Part shown: positions 50,524-61,172 of the stretch, one piece after another
Position numbering within the stretch: position 1 is the stretch's first letter
How the letters are laid out: every line of letters starts with the position of its first letter
Origin: Pseudomonas oligotrophica
GTDB taxonomy: Bacteria > Pseudomonadota > Gammaproteobacteria > Pseudomonadales > Pseudomonadaceae
Length of the DNA stretch: 64,000 bases
Assembly: GCF_021726475.1 (NCBI RefSeq)
Contig: NZ_JAKJRU010000004.1
Span: 124,001-188,000, forward strand
Direction of reading: 5' to 3'
The notes under the pieces: model-generated
Database searches by the model: none
What the model saw: the letters and a program-made list of their open reading frames with translations, nothing else
What the model was told of the DNA's origin: nothing
Made by a program: the position numbers and the translations under genes

Positions 50524-50552
50524 AGCCCCCGCCACCGGCGGGGGCTTCTTTC
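50524..50552 (+). terminator. Terminator of uppP
   Basis: AGCCCCCGCC / GGCGGGGGCT, 10-bp perfect stem, 3-base loop, followed by tctttc. Confidence 0.85.
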
Positions 50553-50700
50553 ATGACTGCAAAAACGAGGCGTACCGGCTGCGCGCGAAAGCGTCGGCCC
50601 GGCATGGCGGCGGGGTGACTTCTGCCATTCGAGCCACTAGAATGCGTGCCCATTCTGGCGCCGGAACGCCCGGCTTATGTCTGTGCAACGAGGAAAATCC

Positions 50701-52011
50701 ATGCAAGTTTCTGTTGAAAGCACCTCCGCTCTTGAGCGCCGCATGACCATTGGCGTGCCGGTCGAGCGCATCGAGACCGAAGTCAACAAGCGTCTGCAGC
50801 AGACCGCCAGCCGTGCCAAGATCCCCGGTTTCCGTCCCGGCAAGGTGCCGATGAGCGTGATCCGTCAGCGTTACGAAGCCTCCGCCCGTCAGGAAGTGCT
50901 CGGCGACCTGATCCAGGCCACCTTCTATGAAGCCGTCGTGGCCGAGAAGCTGAACCCGGCTGGCGCTCCGTCGGTGGAGCCGAAGGTATTCGAGAAGGGC
51001 AAGGACCTGGAATACGTCGCCACCTTCGAAGTCTTCCCCGAGTTCGAAGTCGCCGGCTTCGACAGCATCGAGGTGGAGCGCCTGCAGGCCGAAGTATCCG
51101 ACGCCGACGTCGACAACATGCTGGACATCCTGCGCAAGCAGAACACTCGCTTCGAGACCGTCGAGCGTGCTGCCGAGAATGGCGACCAGGTCAACATCGA
51201 CTTCGTCGGCAAGATCGATGGTGAGGCCTTCGCCGGTGGTTCGGCCAAGGGCACCCAGCTGGTGCTGGGCTCGGGTCGCATGATTCCGGGCTTCGAGGAC
51301 GCGCTCGTTGGCGTCAAGGCCGGCGAAGAGCGTGTGATCAACCCAACCTTCCCCGAGGACTACCAGAACCTCGACCTGGCCGGCAAGACCGCCGAGTTCA
51401 CCGTCACGGTCAACAGTGTCGCAGCGCCCCAGCTGCCGGAGCTCAACGAAGAGTTCTTCGCCCAGTTCGGTGTGCAGGAAGGCGGCCTGGATGGCTTCCG
51501 CGCTGAAGTGAAGAAGAACATGGAGCGCGAACTGCGCCAGGCGATCAAGAACAAGGTGAAGAACCAGGTGATGGAAGGCCTGGTGGCCAACAACCCGATC
51601 GAAGTGCCCAACGCACTGATCGACAACGAAGTGAACCGCCTGCGCGTCCAGGCCGTCCAGCAGTTCGGCGGCAACATCAAGCCCGACCAGCTGCCGGCCG
51701 AGTTGTTCAGCGAGCAGGCCAAGCGCCGTGTGCTGCTGGGCCTGATCGTCGCCGAAGTGGTCAAGCAGAAGGAGCTCAAGCCGGACGAAGCGCGCGTGCG
51801 TGAGCTGATCGAGGAGATGGCTTCGGCCTACCAGGAGCCCGAGCAGGTGGTGGCCTGGTACTACAAGAATGCCGAGCAGTTGAACGAAGTGCGTTCGGTT
51901 GTGCTCGAAGAACAAGTTGTAGATACTGTTCTGCAGCAGGCCAAAGTGACCGACAAGTCGGTCTCCTACGAAGAAGCAGTCAAGCCTGCGGAAGCCCCGC
52001 AAGCCGCCTGA
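50701..52011 (+). CDS. tig: Trigger factor
   Basis: 436-residue ribosome-bound chaperone and peptidyl-prolyl isomerase. N-terminal ribosome-binding signature GFRPGKVP (residues near 44-51), FKBP-type PPIase domain (about 150-245; [20 protein letters not shown]), C-terminal helical arms. Start at ATG of MQVSVE with GAGGAAA upstream. First gene of the conserved tig-clpP-clpX-lon-hupB-ppiD block; ends with its own terminator. Confidence 0.97.
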   Translation: MQVSVESTSALERRMTIGVPVERIETEVNKRLQQTASRAKIPGFRPGKVPMSVIRQRYEASARQEVLGDLIQATFYEAVVAEKLNPAGAPSVEPKVFEKGKDLEYVATFEVFPEFEVAGFDSIEVERLQAEVSDADVDNMLDILRKQNTRFETVERAAENGDQVNIDFVGKIDGEAFAGGSAKGTQLVLGSGRMIPGFEDALVGVKAGEERVINPTFPEDYQNLDLAGKTAEFTVTVNSVAAPQLPELNEEFFAQFGVQEGGLDGFRAEVKKNMERELRQAIKNKVKNQVMEGLVANNPIEVPNALIDNEVNRLRVQAVQQFGGNIKPDQLPAELFSEQAKRRVLLGLIVAEVVKQKELKPDEARVRELIEEMASAYQEPEQVVAWYYKNAEQLNEVRSVVLEEQVVDTVLQQAKVTDKSVSYEEAVKPAEAPQAA

Positions 52012-52037
52012 TTTCTTCCATTTTCTCGAGTGCACAA

Positions 52038-52070
52038 ACATAAGCCAGCCTCGTGCTGGCTTATGTGTTT
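52038..52070 (+). terminator. Terminator of tig
   Basis: ACATAAGCCAGC / GCTGGCTTATGT, 12-bp stem with a 5-base loop followed by gttt. Separates tig from clpP. Confidence 0.85.
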
Positions 52071-52100
52071 GAGGCATGACATAGGGAGTATCGTTGGAAC

Positions 52101-52739
52101 ATGTCCCGCAATTCTTTCATGCAGGCTCCGGAGATTCAGGCTGCAGGCGGCCTGGTCCCGATGGTGATCGAGCAGTCCGCTCGCGGCGAACGCGCCTATG
52201 ACATCTACTCCCGGCTGCTCAAGGAGCGGGTGATCTTCATGGTCGGCCAGGTGGAGGATTACATGGCCAACCTGATCGTCGCCCAGCTGCTGTTCCTCGA
52301 AGCAGAAAATCCGGAAAAGGACATTCACCTGTACATCAATTCGCCCGGTGGCTCGGTGACCGCAGGCATGTCCATCTACGACACCATGCAGTTCATCAAG
52401 CCGGACGTGTCGACCATCTGCATCGGCCAGGCATGCAGCATGGGCGCGCTGCTGCTGGCGGGCGGCGCGGCGGGCAAGCGCTACTGCCTGCCCCATTCGC
52501 GCATGATGATCCACCAGCCACTGGGCGGTTTCCAGGGGCAGGCCTCGGACATCGAGATCCACGCGCGCGAGATCCTCACCATCCGCGAGCGGCTGAACAA
52601 GGTGCTTGCCCAGCACACCGGCCAGCCGATCGACGTGATTGCCCGCGACACCGACCGCGACAACTTCATGAGCGGCGACGAAGCCGTGAAGTACGGCCTG
52701 ATCGACCAGGTCCTGACCCAGCGCCAGCTGGCCGTCTGA
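52101..52739 (+). CDS. clpP: ATP-dependent Clp protease proteolytic subunit ClpP
   Basis: 212-residue serine protease subunit. Catalytic Ser in [10 protein letters not shown], His in [10 protein letters not shown], Asp in DTDRDNF. Short N-terminal propeptide region ([17 protein letters not shown]). Forms a tetradecamer that pairs with ClpX encoded 99 bp downstream. Standard length. Confidence 0.97.
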   Translation: MSRNSFMQAPEIQAAGGLVPMVIEQSARGERAYDIYSRLLKERVIFMVGQVEDYMANLIVAQLLFLEAENPEKDIHLYINSPGGSVTAGMSIYDTMQFIKPDVSTICIGQACSMGALLLAGGAAGKRYCLPHSRMMIHQPLGGFQGQASDIEIHAREILTIRERLNKVLAQHTGQPIDVIARDTDRDNFMSGDEAVKYGLIDQVLTQRQLAV

Positions 52740-52770
52740 TCACCTGTCCGCCCGTTTGGGCGGCTGTCTG

Positions 52771-52792
52771 CGTGGGCTTGAAAAAGCCCACG
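52771..52792 (+). terminator. Hairpin between clpP and clpX
   Basis: CGTGGGCTT / AAGCCCACG, 9-bp stem with a GAAA tetraloop, followed by attgccttcatcttgttttt. Could be a weak terminator or an mRNA processing site between the two co-directional genes. Confidence 0.55.
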
Positions 52793-52838
52793 ATTGCCTT
52801 CATCTTGTTTTTCAAGCTCCCCCGATTGGATCGATCGA

Positions 52839-54119
52839 ATGACTGATACCCGCAACGGCGAGGATTCCGGCAAGCTGCTTTATTGCTCCTTCTGCGGCAA
52901 AAGCCAGCATGAAGTGCGCAAGTTGATTGCCGGTCCCTCCGTTTTCATCTGCGACGAGTGCGTCGACCTGTGCAACGACATCATTCGTGAAGAAGTTCAG
53001 GAAGCACAGGCCGAGAGCAGCTCGCACAAGCTGCCTGCGCCTAAGGAGATCAGCGGCATCCTCGACCAGTACGTCATTGGTCAGGAGCGCGCCAAGAAGA
53101 TCCTGGCAGTAGCGGTGTACAACCACTACAAGCGCCTGAACCAGCGCGACAAGAAGGAAGAGGTCGAGCTCGGCAAGAGCAACATCCTGCTGATCGGTCC
53201 GACCGGTTCGGGCAAGACCCTGCTGGCCGAAACCCTGGCCCGCCTGCTCAATGTCCCGTTCACCATTGCCGACGCCACGACGCTCACCGAAGCCGGCTAC
53301 GTTGGCGAGGATGTGGAAAACATCATCCAGAAGCTGCTGCAGAAGTGCGATTACGATGTGGAAAAGGCCCAGATGGGCATCGTCTACATCGACGAAATCG
53401 ACAAGATCTCGCGCAAGTCCGACAACCCGTCGATCACTCGTGACGTGTCGGGGGAGGGCGTCCAGCAGGCGCTGCTCAAGCTGATCGAGGGTACCGTGGC
53501 CTCGGTGCCACCGCAGGGCGGGCGCAAGCATCCACAGCAGGAATTTTTGCAGGTCGATACCCGCAACATCCTGTTCATCTGTGGCGGTGCATTCGCCGGG
53601 CTGGAGAAGGTCATCCAGGCGCGCTCGACCCGAGGCGGCATCGGCTTCAGTGCCGAGGTGCGCAGCAAGGACCCGGGCAAGAAAGTCGGCGAGGCGCTGC
53701 GTTCGGTCGAACCTGACGACCTGGTCAAGTTCGGTTTGATTCCCGAGTTCGTCGGGCGCCTGCCGGTGATCGCGACGCTGGACGAACTCGACGAAGCGGC
53801 GCTGATCGAGATCCTCACCGAGCCGAAGAACGCGCTCACCAAGCAGTATGCCAAGCTGTTCGAGCTGGAAGGCGTCGAGCTGGAGTTCCGGCCCGATGCA
53901 CTCAAGGCGATCGCCAGCCGTGCGCTGGAGCGCAAGACCGGCGCCCGTGGGTTGCGCTCGATTCTCGAAGGCGTGCTGCTCGATACGATGTACGAGATTC
54001 CTTCGCAGAAGGACGTCAGCAAGGTCGTCATCGATGAAAGCGTGATCGAGGGCTCGTCCAAGCCGCTGCTCATTTACGAGAGCAGCGAGCCGCCAGCCAA
54101 GGCTGCGCCAGAGGCGTGA
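52839..54119 (+). CDS. clpX: ClpX, ATPase/unfoldase subunit of ClpXP
   Basis: 426-residue AAA+ unfoldase. N-terminal zinc-binding domain ([13 protein letters not shown] ... [10 protein letters not shown]), Walker A GPTGSGKT, Walker B VYIDEID, pore loop GYVGED, ClpP-docking IGF in [10 protein letters not shown], and sensor-2 [14 protein letters not shown]. Start at the ATG of MTDTRNGED. Ends with a strong terminator. Confidence 0.97.
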   Translation: MTDTRNGEDSGKLLYCSFCGKSQHEVRKLIAGPSVFICDECVDLCNDIIREEVQEAQAESSSHKLPAPKEISGILDQYVIGQERAKKILAVAVYNHYKRLNQRDKKEEVELGKSNILLIGPTGSGKTLLAETLARLLNVPFTIADATTLTEAGYVGEDVENIIQKLLQKCDYDVEKAQMGIVYIDEIDKISRKSDNPSITRDVSGEGVQQALLKLIEGTVASVPPQGGRKHPQQEFLQVDTRNILFICGGAFAGLEKVIQARSTRGGIGFSAEVRSKDPGKKVGEALRSVEPDDLVKFGLIPEFVGRLPVIATLDELDEAALIEILTEPKNALTKQYAKLFELEGVELEFRPDALKAIASRALERKTGARGLRSILEGVLLDTMYEIPSQKDVSKVVIDESVIEGSSKPLLIYESSEPPAKAAPEA

Positions 54120-54123
54120 TGCA

Positions 54124-54153
54124 CGAAGGGGCCCTCGGGCCCCTTCGTTTTTT
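54124..54153 (+). terminator. Terminator of clpX
   Basis: CGAAGGGGCCC / GGGCCCCTTCG, 11-bp arms nearly touching at the tip, followed by TTTTTT. Starts 4 bp after the clpX stop. Confidence 0.9.
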
Positions 54154-54159
54154 CGCCTT

Positions 54160-54188
54160 CTTGTTTTTTAACGGGCCTGCCCCCATCT
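54160..54188 (+). promoter_or_regulatory. RpoH (sigma-32) promoter of lon
   Basis: -35 CTTGTTT (54160-54166), 14-base spacer, -10 CCCCATCT (54181-54188), compared with the heat-shock consensus CTTGAAA-N13/14-CCCCATNT. The -10 is a perfect match. Transcription would start near 54195, about 50 bases before the lon ATG. Explains heat induction of lon independent of clpX. Confidence 0.85.
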
Positions 54189-54245
54189 TAGGTGCATGGG
54201 TACGCCCGTCCGTTTACCGCCGCAAGGCCGTCGTAGAGCTGAATT

Positions 54246-56642
54246 ATGAAGACAACCATCGAATTGCCCCTCTTGCCCCTGCGCGATGTCGTGGTCTATC
54301 CGCATATGGTGATCCCGCTGTTCGTCGGGCGCGAGAAGTCCATCGAAGCTCTCGAGTCGGCCATGGTTGGCGACAAGCAGATCCTGCTGGTCGCGCAGAA
54401 GAACCCGGCCGACGACGATCCTGCCGAGGATGCCCTGTACCGCGTGGGCACCGTGGCCACCGTGCTGCAACTGCTCAAGCTGCCCGACGGCACCGTCAAG
54501 GTGTTGGTCGAAGGCGAGCAGCGTGGCGAGATCGAGAGCTTCTTCGAAGTCGATGAGCATTGCCGTGCCAAGGTCAGCCTGGTCGAGGAGGCCGAGGTCG
54601 AGGAACGCGAAGCCGAGGTGTTCACCCGCAGCCTGCTCAGCCAATTCGAACAGTACGTGCAACTGGGCAAGAAGGTCCCGGCCGAAGTGCTTTCTTCGCT
54701 TACCGGCATCGACGAGCCCTCGCGCCTGGTCGACACCATGGCCGCGCACATGGCGCTGAAGATCGAGCAGAAGCAGGAAATCCTTGAGATTACCGACCTG
54801 GCCGCACGGGTCGAGCATGTGCTCGCCCTGCTGGATGCCGAGATCGATCTGCTGCAGGTGGAAAAGCGCATCCGTGGCCGTGTGAAGAAGCAGATGGAGC
54901 GCAGCCAGCGCGAGTACTACCTCAACGAACAGATGAAGGCGATCCAGAAGGAACTGGGCGATCTAGACGAAGGCCACAACGAGATCGACGAGCTGAAGAA
55001 GCGCATCGAGAACGCCGGCCTGAGCAAGGATGCATACGCCAAGGCCCAGGCCGAACTCAACAAGCTCAAGCAGATGTCGCCGATGTCCGCCGAAGCCACG
55101 GTGGTGCGTACCTACATCGACTGGCTGGTGAACGTACCGTGGAAGGCCGCGAGCAAGGTTCGCCTGGACCTGGCCAAGGCCGAACAGGTGCTGGATACCG
55201 ACCACTATGGCCTGGAAGAGGTCAAGGACCGGATCCTCGAGTATCTTGCGGTGCAGAAACGGGTCAAGAAGCTGAAGGGCCCGGTCCTGTGCCTGGTTGG
55301 CCCGCCGGGTGTCGGCAAGACCTCGCTGGCCGAGTCGATCGCCCGCTCGACCAACCGCAAGTTCGTCCGCATGGCCCTCGGCGGCGTGCGTGACGAGGCC
55401 GAGATTCGCGGTCACCGGCGTACCTACATAGGCTCCATGCCGGGTCGCCTGATCCAGAAGATGACCAAGGTCGGCGTGCGCAACCCGCTGTTCTTGCTTG
55501 ATGAGATCGACAAGATGGCCAGCGACATGCGCGGCGATCCGGCCTCGGCGTTGCTCGAGGTGCTCGATCCGGAGCAGAACCACAATTTCAACGACCATTA
55601 TCTGGAAGTCGACTACGACCTGTCGGACGTCATGTTCATCTGCACGGCCAACTCGATGAACATCCCGGCACCGCTGCTGGACCGGATGGAAGTCATCCGC
55701 CTGCCGGGCTACACCGAGGATGAGAAGGTCAACATCGCGACACGCTACCTCGCGCCCAAGCAGATCAAGGCCAACGGCCTGAAGCAGAGCGAGCTGGAAT
55801 TCCAGGAGCAGAGCATTCGCGACGTCATCCGCTACTACACGCGCGAGGCAGGCGTGCGCAGCCTGGAGCGCCAGTTGGCCAAGGTCTGCCGCAAGGTGGT
55901 GAAGGAACATGCGACCGACAAGCGCTTCCACGTGGAAGTCACGCCGGACTCGCTGGAGCACTTCCTCGGGGTGCGCAAGTTCCGCTACGGGCTCGCCGAG
56001 CAGCAGGACCAGATCGGCCAGGTTACCGGCCTGGCCTGGACGCAGGTCGGTGGCGAGTTGCTCACCATCGAGGCCGCGGTGGTTCCCGGCAAGGGACGTC
56101 TGACCAAGACCGGCTCGCTCGGCGAGGTGATGGGGGAGTCGATTACCGCGGCACTTACCGTGGTGCGCAGCCGCGCCCGCAGCCTGGGGATCGCACCGGA
56201 TTTCCACGAGAAGCAGGATATCCACATCCACGTGCCCGAAGGCGCGACGCCGAAGGACGGTCCCAGCGCCGGTGTCGGCATGTGCACGGCACTTGTCTCG
56301 GCGCTGACGCAGATACCGGTACGGGCCGATGTCGCGATGACCGGCGAGATCACTTTGCGTGGCCAAGTACTGGCCATCGGCGGCCTCAAGGAGAAGTTGC
56401 TGGCCGCTCACAGAGGCGGAATCAAGACCGTTATCATCCCCGAGGAAAACCAGCGTGATCTGAAGGAGATTCCTGAGAATATTAAGCAGGACCTACAGAT
56501 TAAACCGGTAAAGTGGATTGACGAGGTCCTGCAAATTGCGCTGCAATACGCGCCGGAGCCCTTGCCCGATGCGGCTCCCGAGATAGTTGCAAAGGAAGAC
56601 AAGCGCGAGTCTGATTCCAAGGAGCGAATCAGCACGCATTAG
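54246..56642 (+). CDS. lon: ATP-dependent protease Lon
   Basis: 798-residue AAA+ protease. LON substrate-binding domain (1-205; [22 protein letters not shown]), coiled-coil region, Walker [10 protein letters not shown], Walker B LFLLDEID, and proteolytic Ser-Lys dyad with [11 protein letters not shown]. Degrades misfolded and regulatory proteins. Has its own heat-shock-type promoter between it and clpX. Confidence 0.97.
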   Translation: MKTTIELPLLPLRDVVVYPHMVIPLFVGREKSIEALESAMVGDKQILLVAQKNPADDDPAEDALYRVGTVATVLQLLKLPDGTVKVLVEGEQRGEIESFFEVDEHCRAKVSLVEEAEVEEREAEVFTRSLLSQFEQYVQLGKKVPAEVLSSLTGIDEPSRLVDTMAAHMALKIEQKQEILEITDLAARVEHVLALLDAEIDLLQVEKRIRGRVKKQMERSQREYYLNEQMKAIQKELGDLDEGHNEIDELKKRIENAGLSKDAYAKAQAELNKLKQMSPMSAEATVVRTYIDWLVNVPWKAASKVRLDLAKAEQVLDTDHYGLEEVKDRILEYLAVQKRVKKLKGPVLCLVGPPGVGKTSLAESIARSTNRKFVRMALGGVRDEAEIRGHRRTYIGSMPGRLIQKMTKVGVRNPLFLLDEIDKMASDMRGDPASALLEVLDPEQNHNFNDHYLEVDYDLSDVMFICTANSMNIPAPLLDRMEVIRLPGYTEDEKVNIATRYLAPKQIKANGLKQSELEFQEQSIRDVIRYYTREAGVRSLERQLAKVCRKVVKEHATDKRFHVEVTPDSLEHFLGVRKFRYGLAEQQDQIGQVTGLAWTQVGGELLTIEAAVVPGKGRLTKTGSLGEVMGESITAALTVVRSRARSLGIAPDFHEKQDIHIHVPEGATPKDGPSAGVGMCTALVSALTQIPVRADVAMTGEITLRGQVLAIGGLKEKLLAAHRGGIKTVIIPEENQRDLKEIPENIKQDLQIKPVKWIDEVLQIALQYAPEPLPDAAPEIVAKEDKRESDSKERISTH

Positions 56643-56775
56643 GCGGAGCGGCTTGATTGACACTATCGTGGTGCCCCTGTCATGAGCCGGCCCCTGGTGT
56701 CAAAAGCCATTCCCGCAGAGCTTTGCTTGCACCCAAAATTAAAGATACGACTCAACAGAAATAAGGGGACTTAGA

Positions 56776-57048
56776 GTGAACAAGTCGGAACTGATCGATG
56801 CTATCGCTGCATCTGCTGATATTCCTAAAGCTGTTGCTGGCCGTGCGCTGGATGCAGTGATCGAGTCCGTCACCGGCGCCCTGAAGGCTGGTGATTCCGT
56901 CGTGCTGGTTGGTTTTGGCACCTTCGCTGTCAAGGAGCGCGCTGCGCGCACTGGCCGCAATCCGCAGACTGGCAAGCCGATCAACATCGCTGCCGCCAAG
57001 ATCCCCGGCTTCAAGGCAGGCAAGGCCCTGAAAGACGCCGTCAACTAA
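56776..57048 (+). CDS. hupB: DNA-binding protein HU-beta
   Basis: 90-residue histone-like protein; [24 protein letters not shown] is the DNA-binding arm signature. GTG start with AAGGGG upstream. Located directly downstream of lon as in many gammaproteobacteria. Followed by a clear terminator. Confidence 0.97.
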   Translation: MNKSELIDAIAASADIPKAVAGRALDAVIESVTGALKAGDSVVLVGFGTFAVKERAARTGRNPQTGKPINIAAAKIPGFKAGKALKDAVN

Positions 57049-57164
57049 GCGTTTTCGATCCGTCGCGGTCCTTGTGGGATCGCGGCAGGAGCGGAGAAGC
57101 GATTGCAGGCCGGGCCTGCGACGCTGAGGCTTGGGGGAATGTCATCCGCTCCAAAAGCTCCGAG

Positions 57165-57195
57165 AAGGCGCATCCCAGGATGCGCCTTTCTTTTA
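57165..57195 (+). terminator. Terminator of hupB
   Basis: AAGGCGCATCC / GGATGCGCCTT, 11-bp stem with a minimal loop, followed by tcttttat. Confidence 0.85.
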
Positions 57196-57251
57196 TCCGG
57201 TAACGACCCACGTCACGTCATTCACCACGTGGCTGCTTCCTCGGGGGATGC

Positions 57252-59105
57252 ATGCTTCAAAACATCAGGGACAACTCTCAGGGTTGGATCGCGAAGACGA
57301 TCATCGGTCTCATCATCGTGTTGCTGGCGCTGACCGGTTTCGAAGCGATCTTCAATTCCGCGGGTAATAAGCAGAACGCCGCCGAGGTGAATGGCGAGCC
57401 AATCTCCCGATACGACCTCGACCAGGCGGTCAACATGCAGCGTCGCCAGCTGGCGCAGCAGCTCGGGCGTGATTTCGATGCCGCTTCCCTCGACGACCGG
57501 CTGCTGCGCGACGCTGCGCTGGGTGGCCTCATCGACCGCACGCTGCTATTGCACGCCGCGCACGAAGCGGACTTCGCCTTCTCCAGCCAGGCGCTCGACC
57601 AGCTCATCCTGCAGACGCCGGAGTTCCAGGTGGACGGCAAGTTCAGTGCCGCGCGTTTCGACCAGGTGATCCAGCAGATGGGCTATTCGCGCATCCAGTT
57701 CCGCCAGCTGCTCGAGCAGGAAATGCTCATCGGCCAGCTGCGCGCCGGGATCTCCGGGACGGGGTTCGTGACCGACCAGCAGGTCGAGGACTTTGCGCGC
57801 CTGGAGATGCAGACCCGCGATTTCGACACCCTGGCCGTCAAGGCTTCGGTCGACGACGTCACGGTCAGCGACGAGGAGATCCAGCAGCACTACGAGCAGA
57901 ACGCCGACCGCTATCGCTCGCCGGAGCAGGTGGTCCTCGAGTACGTGCAACTGACCAAGGACGCCTTCTTCGACCAGGTGGACGTCGACGAGCAGGCGCT
58001 GCAGGAGCTCTACGAGAAGCAGATCGCCAACCTGGCCGAGCAGCGTCGCGCGGCGCACATCCTGATCGAGACTGCCGAACTGTCGGACGAGCAGGCCAAG
58101 GCCAAGCTGGACGAGATCGCCGGTCGCCTGCAGGCCGGTGAGCCGTTTGCCGACCTGGCCAGGCAGTTCTCGCAGGACCCGGGTTCGGCGAGCGAGGGTG
58201 GCGACCTGGGTTTCGCCGGCCCTGGCGTCTACGACCCGGCCTTCGAAGAGGCGCTGTACGCGCTCAAGGAGGGCGAGGTCTCGCAGCCGGTCAAGACCGA
58301 GTTCGGCTGGCACCTGATCAAGCTGCTTGGCGTGCAGTCGCCCGATGTACCCAGCCTGGAGAGCCTGAAACCGGAGTTGCTGCGCGAGCTCAAGGCGCAG
58401 CAGGTCGAGCAGCGCTTCGTCGAGACCTCCAAGCAGCTGGAAGACGCGGCGTTCGAAGCGTCCGACCTGGCGCAGCCGGCGCAGGAACTGGGCCTCAAGG
58501 TCGAGACCACGGCTGCGTTCGGCCGCGAGGGTGGCGAGGGCATTGCCGCCAATCGCCAGGTGATCCAGGCCGCATTCAGCGATGAAGTGCTGGTCGATGG
58601 CGCCAACAGCTCGCTGATCGAGCTGGACCCGGATACCGTGGTGGTCGTTCGTGCCAAGCAGCACCTGCAGCCCGAGCTGCGGCCGCTCGAGGAAGTCCGC
58701 GAGGGGATCGTCCAGCAGCTGCGCCAGCAGAAGGCTTCCGAGAAGGCCAGGCAGGATGGCGAAGCCCTGCTGGCCAAGCTGCGCGACAACGGCGAGGCCG
58801 ACGGCAGCTGGGAAACCCATGAGGCGGCCACGCGTGCCCAGGAAGGCATCGCACCGGTCGTGCTGCAGGCGGCGTTCCGCATGCCGCGCCCCGAGCAGGA
58901 CGGCAAGCCGAGCTACATGGGCCTGTCGCTGGAGAACGGTGACTACGTGGTGCTGCGCCTGAAGGGTGTCAACGAGCCGGAGCAGTCGCTCTCCGACGAG
59001 GAAAAGCGCAGCTATCGCCGCTTCCTGGCTTCGCGCATCGGCCAGCAGGACTTTGCGTCCTTCCGCCAGTTGCTGCAGAGCGAGGCCAAGATCGAGCGTT
59101 TCTGA
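57252..59105 (+). CDS. ppiD: Periplasmic folding chaperone PpiD
   Basis: 617-residue inner-membrane-anchored SurA-like chaperone. N-terminal membrane anchor (about 12-36; WIAKTIIGLIIVLLALTGFEAIF), SurA_N-like segment, then a parvulin domain (about 265-360; AAHILIETAEL ... DPGSASEGGDLGFAG). Acts at the SecYEG exit on outer-membrane proteins. The start ATG follows GGGGGATGC; length agrees with Pseudomonas PpiD. Confidence 0.95.
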   Translation: MLQNIRDNSQGWIAKTIIGLIIVLLALTGFEAIFNSAGNKQNAAEVNGEPISRYDLDQAVNMQRRQLAQQLGRDFDAASLDDRLLRDAALGGLIDRTLLLHAAHEADFAFSSQALDQLILQTPEFQVDGKFSAARFDQVIQQMGYSRIQFRQLLEQEMLIGQLRAGISGTGFVTDQQVEDFARLEMQTRDFDTLAVKASVDDVTVSDEEIQQHYEQNADRYRSPEQVVLEYVQLTKDAFFDQVDVDEQALQELYEKQIANLAEQRRAAHILIETAELSDEQAKAKLDEIAGRLQAGEPFADLARQFSQDPGSASEGGDLGFAGPGVYDPAFEEALYALKEGEVSQPVKTEFGWHLIKLLGVQSPDVPSLESLKPELLRELKAQQVEQRFVETSKQLEDAAFEASDLAQPAQELGLKVETTAAFGREGGEGIAANRQVIQAAFSDEVLVDGANSSLIELDPDTVVVVRAKQHLQPELRPLEEVREGIVQQLRQQKASEKARQDGEALLAKLRDNGEADGSWETHEAATRAQEGIAPVVLQAAFRMPRPEQDGKPSYMGLSLENGDYVVLRLKGVNEPEQSLSDEEKRSYRRFLASRIGQQDFASFRQLLQSEAKIERF

Positions 59106-59168
59106 TCAGGCTGCGGACGTGCCTGGCGAAGCTGCCGGGCACGAGCCCAGGAAGCCTGGAAACAAACA

Positions 59169-59211
59169 GGGGCGGGACAGCCCGGCGTCAGCCGGGCCGA
59201 TCCCGCCCCTT
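59169..59211. terminator. Bidirectional terminator between ppiD and ybiT
   Basis: Outer arms AGGGGCGGGA / TCCCGCCCCT and inner arms GCCCGGC / GCCGGGC form one long hairpin shared by the two convergent genes; flanked by CAAACAAAC on one side and TTGTCGTTTC on the other. Confidence 0.8.
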
Positions 59212-59228
59212 GTCGTTTCGGCTGCGTG

Positions 59229-60818
59229 TCAGACGACCACGCCCTGGCTGCGCAGGTAGTCGTCGTAGGTGCCACTGAAGTCGGTCACGCCGTTGTCCGA
59301 CAGCTCGATGATGCGGGTGGCCAGGGAGGACACGAACTCGCGGTCGTGGCTGACGAAGATCAGCGTGCCCGGGTAGTTCTCCAGCGCCAGGTTCAGCGCC
59401 TCGATCGATTCCATGTCCAGGTGGTTGGTTGGCTCGTCCATCACCAGCACGTTGGGCTTCTTCAGGATCAACTTGCCGAACAGCATCCGGCCCTGCTCGC
59501 CGCCGGAGATGACCTTGACCGACTTCTTGATCTCGTCGTTGCCGAACAACATGCGGCCCAAGGTACCGCGCACCAGTTGCTCGCCGCCCTGGGTCCATTG
59601 CGACATCCAGTCGAACAGGGTGACATCGTCCTCGAAGTCTTCGGCATGGTCCTGGGCGAAGTAGCCGACGTCGGCACTCTCGGTCCACTTCACCGCGCCG
59701 CCCATCGCCGGCATCTCGCCGACCAGGGTGCGCAGCAGGGTCGTCTTGCCGATGCCGTTGGGGCCGATGATCGCCACCCGCTCGCCGGCTTCGATCTGCA
59801 TGGACAGGTTCTGGAACAGTGGCGTGCCGTCGAAGCCCTGGCTGACCTTTTCCAGGGTGACCGCCTGGCGGTGCAGCTTCTTCTGCTGCTCGAAGCGGAT
59901 GAAGGGGCTGACGCGGCTGGACGGCTTGACCTCCTCGAGCTGGATCTTGTCGATCTGTCGTGCGCGGCTGGTGGCCTGCTTGGCCTTCGAGGCGTTGGCC
60001 GAGAAGCGGCTGACGAAGGTCTGCAGTTCGGCGATCTGCGCCTTCTTCTTGGCATTGTCTGCCAGCAGTCGCTCGCGTGCCTGTTCGGCGGCGGTCATGT
60101 ACTCGTCGTAGTTGCCCGGGAACAAGCGCAGCTCGCCGTAGTCCAGGTCCGCCATGTGAGTACAGACCGAATTCAGGAAGTGACGGTCGTGGGAAATGAT
60201 GATCATGGTGGAATTGCGGGCGGTCAGCACGCCTTCCAGCCAGCGGATGGTGTTGATGTCCAGGTGGTTGGTCGGCTCATCGAGCAGCAGCACCTCCGGA
60301 TCGGAGAACAGTGCCTGGGCCAGCAGCACGCGCAGCTTCCAGCCCGGTGCCACCGCGCTCATCGGACCGAGATGCTGGTCGAGCGGAATACCGAGGCCGA
60401 GCAGCAGCTCGCCGGCGCGCGATTCGGCGGTGTAGCCGTCGAACTCGGCGAACTGGACTTCGAGTTCGGCGACCTTCATGCCGTCGTCCTCGCTCATTTC
60501 CGGCAGGGCGTAGATGCGATCACGCTCGGCCTTGACCTGCCAGAGCTCCTCGTGGCCCATGATCACGGTGTCGATCACCGAGAAGTCCTCATAGGCGAAC
60601 TGGTCCTGGCGTAGCTTGCCCAGGCGCGTGTTGGGCTCGAGCATGACCTGGCCTGCCGACGGCTCGAGCTCACCGCCGAGGATCTTCATGAAGGTCGACT
60701 TGCCGCAGCCGTTGGCGCCGATCAGGCCATAGCGGTTGCCGTTGCCGAACTTGACGGAAACGTTTTCGAACAGCGGCTTGGCGCCAAACTGCATGGTGAT
60801 ATTAGCGGTTGAAATCAA
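59229..60818 (-). CDS. ybiT: ABC-F ATPase YbiT
   Basis: 529-residue soluble ABC-F protein with two ABC domains and no membrane domain; acts on the ribosome E-site. First [21 protein letters not shown]; second: [27 protein letters not shown]. Linker [22 protein letters not shown] with basic helix. Start is TTG ([12 protein letters not shown] aligns with E. coli YbiT MLVSSNVTMQFG). High similarity to YbiT throughout. Confidence 0.93.
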   Translation of the reverse strand: MISTANITMQFGAKPLFENVSVKFGNGNRYGLIGANGCGKSTFMKILGGELEPSAGQVMLEPNTRLGKLRQDQFAYEDFSVIDTVIMGHEELWQVKAERDRIYALPEMSEDDGMKVAELEVQFAEFDGYTAESRAGELLLGLGIPLDQHLGPMSAVAPGWKLRVLLAQALFSDPEVLLLDEPTNHLDINTIRWLEGVLTARNSTMIIISHDRHFLNSVCTHMADLDYGELRLFPGNYDEYMTAAEQARERLLADNAKKKAQIAELQTFVSRFSANASKAKQATSRARQIDKIQLEEVKPSSRVSPFIRFEQQKKLHRQAVTLEKVSQGFDGTPLFQNLSMQIEAGERVAIIGPNGIGKTTLLRTLVGEMPAMGGAVKWTESADVGYFAQDHAEDFEDDVTLFDWMSQWTQGGEQLVRGTLGRMLFGNDEIKKSVKVISGGEQGRMLFGKLILKKPNVLVMDEPTNHLDMESIEALNLALENYPGTLIFVSHDREFVSSLATRIIELSDNGVTDFSGTYDDYLRSQGVVV

Positions 60819-61172
60819 GAGGCTCTATCTCGCGGGTTTCAGAGGGCTTGGTGGCAGCCGCAGGGTGGCCCGGGCTGCCCGCGCGCGGCTTTGCGGCCGG
60901 AGTCGGCGCGTGCGGTCGATTGCCGCCAGGCAGCCGGTCATGGATCGGGAAGCTCATCGAGGAGACGTCGTTGGCGACGCGGGCGGCCGGATGCGGCGCG
61001 CATGGTAGCACTTGAGCGAATGATCCACAGCGTGTGGTGCCCTTGAACGGGCGCATCGCCGTGTCGGGCCGACGAAACGGCGCGCGCGAACTGGCCCGTG
61101 ACATGACCAGGGTACAGGTTGCCAGGCCGTCGCTGCGTTACCATCGCCGCGTCCTTACAACGGCCCGCCAGC

